Shown piece by piece: positions 41,133 to 49,591 of a DNA stretch of 64,000 nucleotides (position 1 is its first letter; each line of letters starts with the position of its first letter). The DNA comes from VXMO01 sp965205915 (lineage in GTDB: Bacteria; Chloroflexota; Dehalococcoidia; UBA6926): assembly GCA_965205915.1 (NCBI GenBank), contig OZ242191.1, positions 1,984,001-2,048,000 of the forward strand, given 5' to 3'. The translations under genes were made by a program, and so were the position numbers. The notes below the pieces were generated by a model. That model saw only the letters and a list, made by a program, of their open reading frames with translations. It was not told the DNA's origin and did not search any database.

Positions 41133-42599
41133 CTACGCCGCCTCCGGCATCACCTGTAGAATCAACTCCGCGTACTGCAACAGGTGGCGGTCTGGCAAGA
41201 AAAACTCCCGTGCCCGCTCCCGCGCCGCAGCGCCCAACCGCCCGGCCAGCTCAGGATTGACCAACAAAGACTGAATCGCCCTTCCGCACGCCGTCACATC
41301 CGTCGCGTCCGGCAGCAATATCCCCGACTCCCCATCCACAATCTGGCTCCGGATGCCGCCCACACCGCTCGCGATGACCGGCTTGCCCTTCCACATCGCC
41401 TCCGTCACCGTCAGCCCGAACCCCTCCGCGAGGCTCTTCTGCACGATGACCGACGCGTGCCGCTGAATCCCATTGATGATCGCCGCGTTCTCCTCGCGAT
41501 CGTCCATCGGAACGCTCACAAGGTGAACCCGATGCCGAATCCCGTCCGGCAGCCGCCGCCACTCCGCCGAGCACTCATCCAGAACACCCGCCGCCTCCGG
41601 ATCATCTGCCACGCCGTTCGTGGTGGGGCCCACAAGGAACAGGTGCGCGTTGGCGGGCGCGTTCTCCATTCCCGCAAACGCCCGCATCACCCCGGACATG
41701 TCCTTCAGAGTGTCCCATCGCGCAATCTGCGCAACGACAGGGTCATCAAGGCGGGGCAGGGCGCCCTCAGTCAGCGCCTCAACCCGATGCATTAACGGCG
41801 CGTACGATCCGTCCTCTCGACGGAACTGGGGCGGAACGGATGGCGCCGCCACATCCAGCAGCCCCACCTGCGCCAGGATGTCTTGCGCCGTGTCCGCGCT
41901 AATCTCCGCATTCTTCGCGCTTGATGGGTCGATGGACGGATTGATAACACGCACCGCCGCCGCATCCAGGTACGACGGAACATACTCGGCAAGGCTGAAA
42001 ATGCAGAAATCCGCCTGCTCAATATAGCGACGCAGAAAATCCCACCCCACGCTCACCGGCGCATCGTGGCGCTCATGGCCGATATGCGACCGCCAGATAA
42101 CGCGAGCCCCGACCAGCAACAACGCCTCGGTCAGCCCCGCCGTCTGCGGATCGTGCAGGATGACGATATCCCCGGTCCGAACCTGTGGCGCGATGGCCGT
42201 CGCGTTCTCGGCCAGCACCTGCTCATAGTGCGCGCGCTCAGCCTCGCCGAGTGGCCCGCCGTCCCCCGCCTCTCCGTGCAGATTGTTGTGAATTCGCTTC
42301 GTGATGCGGAAAAACTCGGCATCACCGTCGATGACGAGCCACCGCGACTCCACCCCTGCGCCCTTTGCGTAACCGCTCAATCCCTGCACCAGCTCCGCCA
42401 CACCGCCGCCCTGCGCCGTGGAGTTGATATTGATGACAGAGCGTCCGTTCAGCACGCGGCTCACAGTTTGAGACGCGGTCATGATCGCGTCCCGCCGCTC
42501 CTCGCTCACGAACGGAGTCAGCAACTCCGGCGACAGCGCCGAGACCTCAACTTCTATTAACTTTCTTACTTGGGTGCGCCCGTCGAGTACAAGTGACAC
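41133..42599 (-). CDS. treT: Trehalose synthase (TreT-like GT4 glycosyltransferase)
   Basis: 488 residues. The start NINSTAQGGGVAELVQGLSG and the phrases ITKRIHNNLHGE, HDPQTAGL and WRSHIGHERHD match the nucleotide-sugar-dependent trehalose-forming family, with a GT-B core (KSLAEGFGLTVTEAMWKGKP in the C-terminal half). It joins a glucosyl donor and glucose. The start is placed at GTG 42599, where GGAGG lies four bases upstream; the frame is open to 42656. Confidence 0.85.
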   Translation of the reverse strand: MSLVLDGRTQVRKLIEVEVSALSPELLTPFVSEERRDAIMTASQTVSRVLNGRSVININSTAQGGGVAELVQGLSGYAKGAGVESRWLVIDGDAEFFRITKRIHNNLHGEAGDGGPLGEAERAHYEQVLAENATAIAPQVRTGDIVILHDPQTAGLTEALLLVGARVIWRSHIGHERHDAPVSVGWDFLRRYIEQADFCIFSLAEYVPSYLDAAAVRVINPSIDPSSAKNAEISADTAQDILAQVGLLDVAAPSVPPQFRREDGSYAPLMHRVEALTEGALPRLDDPVVAQIARWDTLKDMSGVMRAFAGMENAPANAHLFLVGPTTNGVADDPEAAGVLDECSAEWRRLPDGIRHRVHLVSVPMDDREENAAIINGIQRHASVIVQKSLAEGFGLTVTEAMWKGKPVIASGVGGIRSQIVDGESGILLPDATDVTACGRAIQSLLVNPELAGRLGAAARERAREFFLPDRHLLQYAELILQVMPEAA

Positions 42600-42783
42600 A
42601 TCTCCTCCATAGAGAGGCGTGGCCCGGTGTCCCCGGGGACGCAATATCAGTACCATTCCCGCGCTACTCGGCGGCCATTGAAAACCGCCACCACTACTAT
42701 TCTACCGCCCCCGCGCCACCCTTTAGAATCCCCATCCCCTACAATTGCGCTAACCTCCCGTCACTGAACAGAGGAGAAAACCC

Positions 42784-43416
42784 ATGCCAACCCAACTGAT
42801 AATCAACGAACAGGCCCTAATCCCCGCCATCGCACAGGACGCCGACACCGGCGTAGTCCTCATGGTCGCCCACATGAACCACGAGGCCCTCACCCGCACC
42901 ATTGAGACCGGACAGGCGTGGTTCTACAGCCGTTCTCGTCAAGAACTCTGGCACAAGGGCGAGACATCCGGCAGCACCCTAAACGTCGTCGAGATCCGTC
43001 CCGACTGCGATGGCGATGTCATCCTGCTCAAGGTCAACCCGGACGGCCCCGCATGCCACACCGGCAACGAAACCTGCTTCTATCAGGACTTCGATACCTC
43101 GGATTGGAACATGGAGCCCACCGCCCAGGACCAACTCGGCGCGACCCTAACCGAACTCGCCATGACCGTCGCCCAGCGCCGCAAGGACAAGCCGGAGGGC
43201 AGCTACACCGCATCCCTATTCGAGAGGGGCACGGAACGCATCGCCCAAAAAGTCATCGAGGAAGGTGGAGAGACCGCGCTCGCCGCCATGGCCAAAGCCC
43301 CTGATCGCGTCCGCGCCGAAGCCGCCGATCTCCTCTACCACCTAACCATCCTCCTCGAAGACGCAGGCGTAACCCTAACAGAAATCGCCACCGAACTAAC
43401 AAACCGCCGCCGCTAA
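42784..43416 (+). CDS. hisIE: Bifunctional phosphoribosyl-AMP cyclohydrolase / PR-ATP pyrophosphatase
   Basis: 210 residues. HisI part (1-115): MVAHMNHEALTRTIETGQAW, WHKGETSG, the zinc/Mg-binding CDGD and CHTGNETCFY. HisE part (about 120-210): AQRRKDKPEGSYTASLFERG and KVIEEGGETALAA. It carries out the second and third steps of histidine synthesis. GAGGAGA precedes the ATG. It stands alone, 4.2 kb from hisA. Confidence 0.96.
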   Translation: MPTQLIINEQALIPAIAQDADTGVVLMVAHMNHEALTRTIETGQAWFYSRSRQELWHKGETSGSTLNVVEIRPDCDGDVILLKVNPDGPACHTGNETCFYQDFDTSDWNMEPTAQDQLGATLTELAMTVAQRRKDKPEGSYTASLFERGTERIAQKVIEEGGETALAAMAKAPDRVRAEAADLLYHLTILLEDAGVTLTEIATELTNRRR

Positions 43417-43560
43417 CCGCCCTCCCGTCATTCCCGCGAAAGCGGGAACCTTGAACTGGGAACGCAACCAACCTCAGTAACGCAAAACCGCCATCCGTCC
43501 CCCCGCCATCCCCCAACCCCCCCTCATTCCGGCGAAAGCCGGAACCCATCCCCCTCGCCC
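43417..43560 (+). repeat. REP pair after hisIE
   Basis: One full palindrome (about 43427-43452, AAAG loop) and one second-type palindrome (about 43523-43545), with C-rich text between. No gene is visible. Confidence 0.75.
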
Positions 43561-43587
43561 AACCACCCCCCATCCCCAACCAAAAAA

Positions 43588-43617
43588 TTGCCGCCACCAA
43601 TTCAAGTGCGATAAACT
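43588..43617 (+). promoter_or_regulatory. Promoter of the aminotransferase gene
   Basis: TTGCCG (43588-43593), an 18-base spacer and TAAACT (43612-43617) precede the ATG at 43659; GGGGGA supplies the ribosome site. Confidence 0.4.
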
Positions 43618-43658
43618 GAACCTTACTTGGATCAGCATGAAGTGTGGGGGAAACATCT

Positions 43659-44594
43659 ATGCCATCACTAGCCTATTTTGAAGGGAAAGTCGTCCCGCTT
43701 GAAGAGGCGAAGATTGGGGTCGTTAACCACGCCTTCAACTACGGCACCGGCGTCTTTGAGGGCATCCGCGGCAACTGGAACGGTGCCCAGGAGCAGATGT
43801 ACCTGTTCAGGGTCAGAGAACACTACGCGCGCCTCCTCCGCTCCTGCCAAATGCTCAACATCAAGCTGCCCTATTCCCTCGACGACTTTGAACGAATCAC
43901 CCTCGATCTCGTCCAGCAGTGCGGCTTCAAAGAAGACATCTACATCCGTCCCCTCGCCTATAAGTCGTCGAACGTCGTTGGGCTACGCGTCCACGATCTC
44001 GAGGACGACTTCCTCATCTACATCGTCCCGTTCGGTAACTACCTCGACTCCGATGCCGGCATCCGATGCACCTTCTCAAGCTGGATGAGGATCCAGGACA
44101 ACGTCATCCCCCCCAGCGCCAAGGTCACAGGCATGTACGTCGGCAACAGTCTTGCCAAGAGCGAAGCCGTCTGGCGTGGCTACGACGAAGCCATCCTGCT
44201 GACCCAGGACGGCAACATCTCGGAGGGCAGCGGCGAAAACATCTTCCTGATTCAAAATGGAGTCCTCAGCACCCCGCCGCAGACCGACGGCATCCTTGAT
44301 GGAATCACACGAAACACCGTCATGGAACTCGCGCGCGATATCCTCGGCCTTGAGGTCGTCGAACGATCAATTCCCAAGACCGAAGCCTACGTCACGGACG
44401 AGCTATTCATGACGGGCACCGCCGCCCACGTCACGCCCGTGCGGGAAATTGACGGCCGCCCCATCGGCAGCGGCGGCATCGGCCCCATCACCGCCGAACT
44501 CCAAAAGCTCTACTTCGAAGTAGTAAAAGGCGAGCGAGCCCAATACAACCACTGGCTAACCCCAACCTACACCCCAACCCCAACCCCCGCCTAA
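43659..44594 (+). CDS. ilvE: Branched-chain amino acid aminotransferase
   Basis: 311 residues, fold-type IV PLP enzyme. VVNHAFNYGTGVFEGIRGNW and EHYARLLRSCQML mark the N-terminal domain, KSEAVWRGYDEAILL follows, and the C-terminal half carries LTQDGNISEGSGENIFLI. It should transaminate Leu, Ile and Val with 2-oxoglutarate. The ATG at 43659 is chosen over the GTG frame at 43644. D-amino acid aminotransferase is the main alternative in this fold. Confidence 0.93.
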   Translation: MPSLAYFEGKVVPLEEAKIGVVNHAFNYGTGVFEGIRGNWNGAQEQMYLFRVREHYARLLRSCQMLNIKLPYSLDDFERITLDLVQQCGFKEDIYIRPLAYKSSNVVGLRVHDLEDDFLIYIVPFGNYLDSDAGIRCTFSSWMRIQDNVIPPSAKVTGMYVGNSLAKSEAVWRGYDEAILLTQDGNISEGSGENIFLIQNGVLSTPPQTDGILDGITRNTVMELARDILGLEVVERSIPKTEAYVTDELFMTGTAAHVTPVREIDGRPIGSGGIGPITAELQKLYFEVVKGERAQYNHWLTPTYTPTPTPA

Positions 44595-44661
44595 GCCCTG
44601 TCATTCCCGCGAAAGCCGGAATCCATCCCCCGTATATGCATGCCCAGTCCCCGCCCCGCCC

Positions 44662-45117
44662 CGTCATTCCCGCGAACGCGGGAATCTTGACCTAAATTGC
44701 ACGAATAGCGAGCGTGACGCCCTCCAACATAATTCCCAATGTCATTCTGAGCGCAGCGAAGAATCTAAAGCCGCCACTGTGCAACCAACCCCGTAACCCC
44801 CCACCTCCGAATCCCCCGCGCCCCACCCGAATCCCCCGCGAAGGCGGGGGCCCACGCCGCCCCCCCCCCGCCTAAACCCCAACGCCCCCACGTCACCCCC
44901 CGCCCCCCCCGTCATTCCCGCGAACGCGGGAATCTTGATCTCAATTGCACGAATAGCGAGCGTGACGCCCTCCAACATAATTCCCAATGTCATTCTGAGC
45001 GCAGCGAAGAATCTAAAGCCGCATTCCGCCAACCAACCCCGTAACCCCCCCTCCCGAAATCCCCCGCGCCCCCCCCGAATCCCCCGCGAAGGCGGGGGCC
45101 CACGCCGCCCAAAACCC
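44662..45117 (+). repeat. 248-bp tandem duplication of a composite REP unit
   Basis: Units begin at 44662 and 44910. Each contains, in order, the palindrome core ATTCCCGCGAACGCGGGAAT, the string ACGAATAGCGAGCGTGACG, the asymmetric element ATTCTGAGCGCAGCGAAGAA and a CCCGCGAAGGCGGGGG hairpin. A further palindrome lies at about 44603. No gene is visible in 44595-45127. Confidence 0.85.
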
Positions 45118-45127
45118 GCCCGCCAAC

Positions 45128-45346
45128 CTACTCCCCCTCCTCCTCCCACGGAATATCGTCCGCAGTCCGGCACCAATCACACCGCCCGCCGGACGCCGTC
45201 AACTCCGCCGTCGCCGTCTCTCTCCCACACCGATTGCAGAAACGCAGCGGCGCCGAAGAATCACGGCAATCCTCGCAAATGAAAGGTGAGGAAACGTCCG
45301 GCGGATCGAACACACGCCGGCCACACCGACCGCACGCGAGCGTCAT
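45128..45346 (-). CDS. Small zinc-ribbon protein
   Basis: 72 residues with four CxxC knuckles (CGRCG, CEDC, CNRCG, CDWC), i.e. two zinc ribbons, and an acidic tail EEEGE. It starts five bases after the CpsB-like stop, so it is in the same operon. Function unknown. Confidence 0.6.
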   Translation of the reverse strand: MTLACGRCGRRVFDPPDVSSPFICEDCRDSSAPLRFCNRCGRETATAELTASGGRCDWCRTADDIPWEEEGE

Positions 45347-45351
45347 AAGTC

Positions 45352-46203
45352 TCAGCCGCCGGCGTGTTCCGACGTCGCAGTCCCGAAATCGGCGGCCACG
45401 ACAACAGGCGATTCCACCCCCGGCCTGTACGGAACGTCCCGCTCCTCAGTGATGGCCAGCGGATTGTCCCGCGTCATCGCCCACGCCCGTGCCTCATCGG
45501 CCAGTTCCGAGACCCGTTCGAATCCGTCCCGCATATTCGGCACACGCTGCCCCTTGGAGCTATGCGCGTCCGTCGCAAGTACGTGGGCCATTTCGTGCTT
45601 GATCAGATACTCGCCCATCTCCCTGGAACCCGGGCCGTAGTGATTCAACAGGCTACCCGTGTTGATCTGCGTCAGCGCGCCCATCGAAATAAGTCGGCGC
45701 ACAATGTCCGGATTCTTCTGGATAATCGTGTTGCGCTCCGGATGTGCGATCACAGGGCGATAGCCCAACGACATGATCGCCGCAATCTCCTGCACCACGT
45801 AATTGGGAAATGAATTGAACGGCGGCTCCGTAAGCACATAGCGCGTGCTATTGATGGTCACACCGTCCCCAGATTCAAGCTGTTCCTTCAGGCGACTCGT
45901 AATGCGAATCTCCTGACCCGAAAGCAACGTGACGTTCAGACTGTGCTCCGCTACGGCTCGATTCAGCAGTCCGACGCGATGCCGCGACTCCTCCAGTACG
46001 GATTGGTGAGAACGCGGGTAGTTGTGGGGTGTTGTGACGATGGTTGTCGTGTCCTGGCTGTACGCGATGCGCGCCATCTCCACCGCCTCGGCCCGATCCC
46101 GCGCCCCGTCATCGATCCCCGGCAAAATATGGCAATGAATATCAACAAACCCCGCAACGGGCGGGTGGGCATGATTTCCGCTATCCAACCTCTCTCCCCT
46201 CAC
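45352..46203 (-). CDS. CpsB/YwqE-type PHP phosphatase
   Basis: 283 residues. VDIHCHILPGIDDGARD, TPHNYPRSH, PVIAHPERN and ATDAHSSKG carry the metal-binding His and Asp residues of the CpsB/CapC tyrosine phosphatases that control polysaccharide export. The start is uncertain: GTG 46203 has AGGAG nine bases upstream, TTG 46209 is open too. It lies next to LmbE deacetylases and an MshA-like glycosyltransferase, consistent with surface-glycan work. Confidence 0.82.
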   Translation of the reverse strand: MRGERLDSGNHAHPPVAGFVDIHCHILPGIDDGARDRAEAVEMARIAYSQDTTTIVTTPHNYPRSHQSVLEESRHRVGLLNRAVAEHSLNVTLLSGQEIRITSRLKEQLESGDGVTINSTRYVLTEPPFNSFPNYVVQEIAAIMSLGYRPVIAHPERNTIIQKNPDIVRRLISMGALTQINTGSLLNHYGPGSREMGEYLIKHEMAHVLATDAHSSKGQRVPNMRDGFERVSELADEARAWAMTRDNPLAITEERDVPYRPGVESPVVVAADFGTATSEHAGG

Positions 46204-46334
46204 TACCAACTACTCCTCTCCCCATGTCATTCCGAGTGCAGCGAGGAATCCAAAGCCTTCATTGCCCCATCAACGCCGGAACGCGGCATCCCAACTCCAC
46301 AGGCCCAGCCAACCCTGATCGCGAACAGAGAAAC

Positions 46335-47039
46335 CTACCCCGGCCACCTGAATTTATGAACCCGAAAACCCTCCGCGTACTGGTACCCCGGCGACTTTCC
46401 CTGCTCCTCGTGCCGAGAGTGAATCCGCTCCACCAACCCCTCCGGGTTCCGAATCTGGCTCGCGTGCTCACGCAGCGCCGCCACCTTGAGGTCGATCGAG
46501 TCCGCGATGTCGATCCACGTATCAGGATCATCGCTCCACGACCACGCCTCGGACACGATATGCGGCTCGAAACCCTGCTGTGCAAGGTGCGGGAAGTGGT
46601 GGACATCGCGCGCATACGGGTACATCGCGTCGAACGCCGCCTGCCCAACGTTGCGGTGGTCGCGATGATTGTGGGCCCGCCTGTATGGATCAAACGTGAA
46701 CACGACCTCCGGCCTGAAACGCCGAATCTCCCGCACCAGGTGCTCCCGCAACTCGCGGCTGTCATCAAGCTCGCCGTCTGGATACCCCAGGAACGTCACG
46801 TCCTCAATTCCCAGTACCTTAGCCGCCGCTGTGGCCTCTGCCGCCCGCGTCTTAATCAGATCCTCCGGCTTCGTGTCCGGGTCGGATGTGCCCGCGCGAC
46901 CGTCCGTGCAGATGACCAGCGCCCCCTCCCAGCCCTCGCGTATCCATTTGGCGATAGTGCCCGCGCACCCAAACTCCATATCGTCCGGATGCGCCGAAAT
47001 CGCCATTAGCTTCTTTGGACGCCCCTGCGTGTCCACCAT
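46335..47039 (-). CDS. LmbE/PIG-L-family N-deacetylase (first copy)
   Basis: 234 residues. Metal motif AHPDDMEFGCAGT, then DPYRRAHNHRDHRNVG with the C-terminal His pair. This is the zinc-dependent GlcNAc-deacetylase fold (MshB/BshB type). It is a paralogue of the gene at 47171 and separated from it by duplicated REP DNA. Substrate unknown. Confidence 0.88.
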   Translation of the reverse strand: MVDTQGRPKKLMAISAHPDDMEFGCAGTIAKWIREGWEGALVICTDGRAGTSDPDTKPEDLIKTRAAEATAAAKVLGIEDVTFLGYPDGELDDSRELREHLVREIRRFRPEVVFTFDPYRRAHNHRDHRNVGQAAFDAMYPYARDVHHFPHLAQQGFEPHIVSEAWSWSDDPDTWIDIADSIDLKVAALREHASQIRNPEGLVERIHSRHEEQGKSPGYQYAEGFRVHKFRWPG

Positions 47040-47044
47040 TCAAT

Positions 47045-47190
47045 CCTCCGTCATTCCCGCGACCCTCCGTCATTCCCGCGAAGGCGGGAACCTGCCGCTA
47101 ATCGTTCTCGTCGCCGCCCTCCGTCATTCCCGCAACCCTCCGTCATTCCCGCGAAGGCGGGAACCTGCCCCTAGTCGCTGTCGTCACCGC
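47045..47190 (+). repeat. 73-bp tandem duplication of REP and gene 3' end
   Basis: Copies 47045-47117 and 47118-47190. The second includes the last codons and stop of the upstream-strand LmbE gene, and the first carries a decayed copy of that tail. Each copy has one half-palindrome and one full one. Confidence 0.8.
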
Positions 47191-47902
47191 TATCGGCCAT
47201 CATGCGACTGATTCCGTAACGACGAAACTCCTCCGCGAACGCCATGCCGCGCGACTCGCCATTGCGAGCAGCCCAGCTCCGTATCCAGTCACTGGCATCC
47301 GGCCCGAACTGGCTCGTATGCAGTTTCGTCGCCTCAATTTTTGCTTCGATTGTGTCCGAAATGTCAACGAACACGTCTGGATTCTCCGTGCCCCAGAAAT
47401 AGATTTCCGCCGTCTTGTGCGGCTCAAGCCCCTCCGCCCCGTGCTCGGGAAAGTGCAGCCGATCCCGCGCGAATGGAAACACGGCGTCCATCGTCACCAT
47501 GCCCGTGATGCGATGATCGCGATGAATATAGAAACCCGTGCGGAAAGGATCCGTCGTCAGAACAATATCCGGCCTGACGCGCCGTACATGCCGCGTAATC
47601 TCGCCCAGCAACTCCCGACCGTCCACCAACTCCCCGTCGCCATTCTGGAGAATCGTGACCTCTTTCACGCCAAGCACAGCCGCCGCGTCCCGCTGCTCCT
47701 TGTCCCGCGTGGCGGCGAGATCAGCGTTCGTCAGGGTTGGGTCTTCCGTCCCCTTATCCCCATTCGTCGCGATCAGATAGTGAACTTCAACGCCCTCCCG
47801 AGCGAGCAGCGCCACCGTCCCCCCGCACCCAATCTCGGCATCATCCGGATGCGGCGCAACAACCAACACCCGCTCAACATCCCCAAACTCATCAATCACC
47901 AC
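47171..47902 (-). CDS. LmbE/PIG-L-family N-deacetylase (second copy)
   Basis: 243 residues from GTG 47902 (AGGAG five bases upstream; an adjacent GTG at 47899 is possible). VAPHPDDAEIGCGGTVALLA and DPFRTGFYIHRDHRITG carry the metal ligands of the deacetylase family. It lies directly downstream of the MshA-like glycosyltransferase gene in transcription order. Confidence 0.88.
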   Translation of the reverse strand: MVIDEFGDVERVLVVAPHPDDAEIGCGGTVALLAREGVEVHYLIATNGDKGTEDPTLTNADLAATRDKEQRDAAAVLGVKEVTILQNGDGELVDGRELLGEITRHVRRVRPDIVLTTDPFRTGFYIHRDHRITGMVTMDAVFPFARDRLHFPEHGAEGLEPHKTAEIYFWGTENPDVFVDISDTIEAKIEATKLHTSQFGPDASDWIRSWAARNGESRGMAFAEEFRRYGISRMMADSGDDSD

Positions 47903-47959
47903 AGTCACTCCTCTAAAGCCTCCACACCGCAACCAAACCCCGTAACGCCAACCGCCTCA

Positions 47960-48260
47960 TACCCCCCGTCATTCCGGCGAAGGCCAGAATCCATCCCCGC
48001 CCCGCCCCGTAATTCCCGCACCCCCCCCCGCGTCATTCCCGCGAACGCGGGAATCCCAACCTCCATTACCCAACCAACCCCCATAACGCCAACCACTCCC
48101 GTCACACCCGCGCCCCACCCGAATCCCCGCGCAGGCGGGGCCCATGCCCCCACACCGCGCCCGCCCCTCAACTCGATCCCCCGTCATCCCCGCCCCCCCC
48201 CGTCATTCCCGCACCCCCCCCGTCATTCCCGCGAACGCGGGAATCCCAACCTCCATTACC
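47960..48260 (+). repeat. REP cluster between glycosyltransferase and LmbE genes
   Basis: Palindromes at about 47968-47990 (variant), 48031-48055 and 48221-48245, with C-rich half-units between. The two intact ones share identical flanking text of more than 40 bases. Nothing else is visible in 47903-48288. Confidence 0.8.
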
Positions 48261-48288
48261 CAACCAAACCCCGTAACGCCAACCGCGC

Positions 48289-49533
48289 TTATCCCCTCTC
48301 CCCCTGGGAGAGGGCTAGGGTGAGGGCCCTCCGCCCGCCCCTCAACTCAATCGCCTTCTCATATAAACCCAACACCGCGTCCGCGCTCGCAGCCCACGTC
48401 AGCCCACGCGCCGCCTCCAACGCGCCCTCCGCGAGCCACCGCCGCGCATCCCCATCATCCAACAGTTCCGTGATAGCCGACGCAAGGGTAGGGGCGTCCC
48501 CCGGCGTCACAAGCCGACCCGACACCCCATCTTCGATGAACGATGCAGGCCCCGGCACATTCGATGCGACAACCGGCGTCCCGCACGCCATCGCCTCCGT
48601 CGCCACGATGCTGAAACTCTCCGAATGTGAAGGCACAACCAGCATGTCCGCTGCCGCATAATGCCAGGGCAACTCATCGTTAGGCGCAAGCCCAACCCAC
48701 GTCACCCTGTCCGCAACTCCAGGCTCCGATGTCAAACCACGCAGCCGAGCCGCATAGTCCGCATCCACCTCTCCGCCGACAATACGCAGCCGCAAACGAG
48801 GCCGCTCTGCCATGAGCCCCAAAGCCCTCAGCAACACGTCCGCGCCCTTGATGGCATCAAGCCGCCCCACATACAGCAGCGACTCCGCATCGAGCGGAAT
48901 CCCCAGCCTCTCACGCGCCTCATGACGATCCAGCGGTCGAAACCGCTCAGCATCAACCCCGATCGGCGCAACTGCGATCCGCCCGGCGTCAGCCCCCAGC
49001 ATCGACACCAGCGCATCCGCCTCAAAAGACGTCCACGCCACAATCCCGTCAGCGCCCTGCGCGATCTCCCGCTCCGCCTCATGCCGCACAGCAGGCTCGC
49101 CGCCGCCCCCAAACGCCTGCTCCTTAACCGCTGCAATGGTGTGAAAAGTCGTCACATGCGGCACGTCAAGTCGACGTGACACCTCCGCGCCGGCACGACC
49201 GGAAATCCAGTAGTGCGAGTGAATCACGTCACAATTATCCCCCAGCGCCGCCGCGATCTCTTCTGCTCCCTCGTTACCGTGCCCCAAAAGCCCGTCGGAC
49301 GACGCCTCAAAAGACGCCGGAGGGACGTGAATCACGTCAAAATCGCCCTCATAACGACCGTTTCTGTGCGTTTTGGGATGCTCGTTCGTCACTATTGTCA
49401 CAGCAATTCCGCGCCGCGAAAACTCCCTCGCGAGCCCCAAAACATACGCGCTCATCCCCCCGGCCTTCTCCTCACCCAAAGCAAGGAAGGGACAAGAATG
49501 CAACGCAAAAAACGCCACCGAACGCAAAGTCAC
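48289..49533 (-). CDS. MshA-like GT4 glycosyltransferase
   Basis: 414 residues. N-terminal HSCPFLALGEEKAGGMSAYV and HSHYWISGRAGAEVSRRL match the MshA/sucrose-phosphate-synthase branch, and the C-terminal donor site is SHSESFSIVATEAMACGTPV. It may join a sugar to an inositol-like or glyceric acceptor, as in MshA or BshA. Its last residues, TLALSQGERG, are the translation of a common intergenic repeat, so the original C-terminus was replaced or extended. Start is GTG without a clear ribosome site. Confidence 0.85.
   Translation of the reverse strand: MTLRSVAFFALHSCPFLALGEEKAGGMSAYVLGLAREFSRRGIAVTIVTNEHPKTHRNGRYEGDFDVIHVPPASFEASSDGLLGHGNEGAEEIAAALGDNCDVIHSHYWISGRAGAEVSRRLDVPHVTTFHTIAAVKEQAFGGGGEPAVRHEAEREIAQGADGIVAWTSFEADALVSMLGADAGRIAVAPIGVDAERFRPLDRHEARERLGIPLDAESLLYVGRLDAIKGADVLLRALGLMAERPRLRLRIVGGEVDADYAARLRGLTSEPGVADRVTWVGLAPNDELPWHYAAADMLVVPSHSESFSIVATEAMACGTPVVASNVPGPASFIEDGVSGRLVTPGDAPTLASAITELLDDGDARRWLAEGALEAARGLTWAASADAVLGLYEKAIELRGGRRALTLALSQGERG
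48292..48328 (+). repeat. Repeat fused to the glycosyltransferase C-terminus
   Basis: CTCTCCCCCTGGGAGAG is an inverted repeat, followed by AGGGTGAGGGC. Read on the minus strand it encodes the final TLALSQGERG of the glycosyltransferase, a peptide I recognise from intergenic repeats in many unrelated bacteria. Confidence 0.7.
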
Positions 49534-49591
49534 GTTAGTGGATTCCCCATGGCCGGAGCAGTGTTTTTAACCTGCCGGCTCTCCGTCTCGG

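Noticed and set aside
47318..48661. 447-codon plus-strand ORF
   Set aside because: Runs opposite LmbE and glycosyltransferase genes and through REPs; low-complexity composition.
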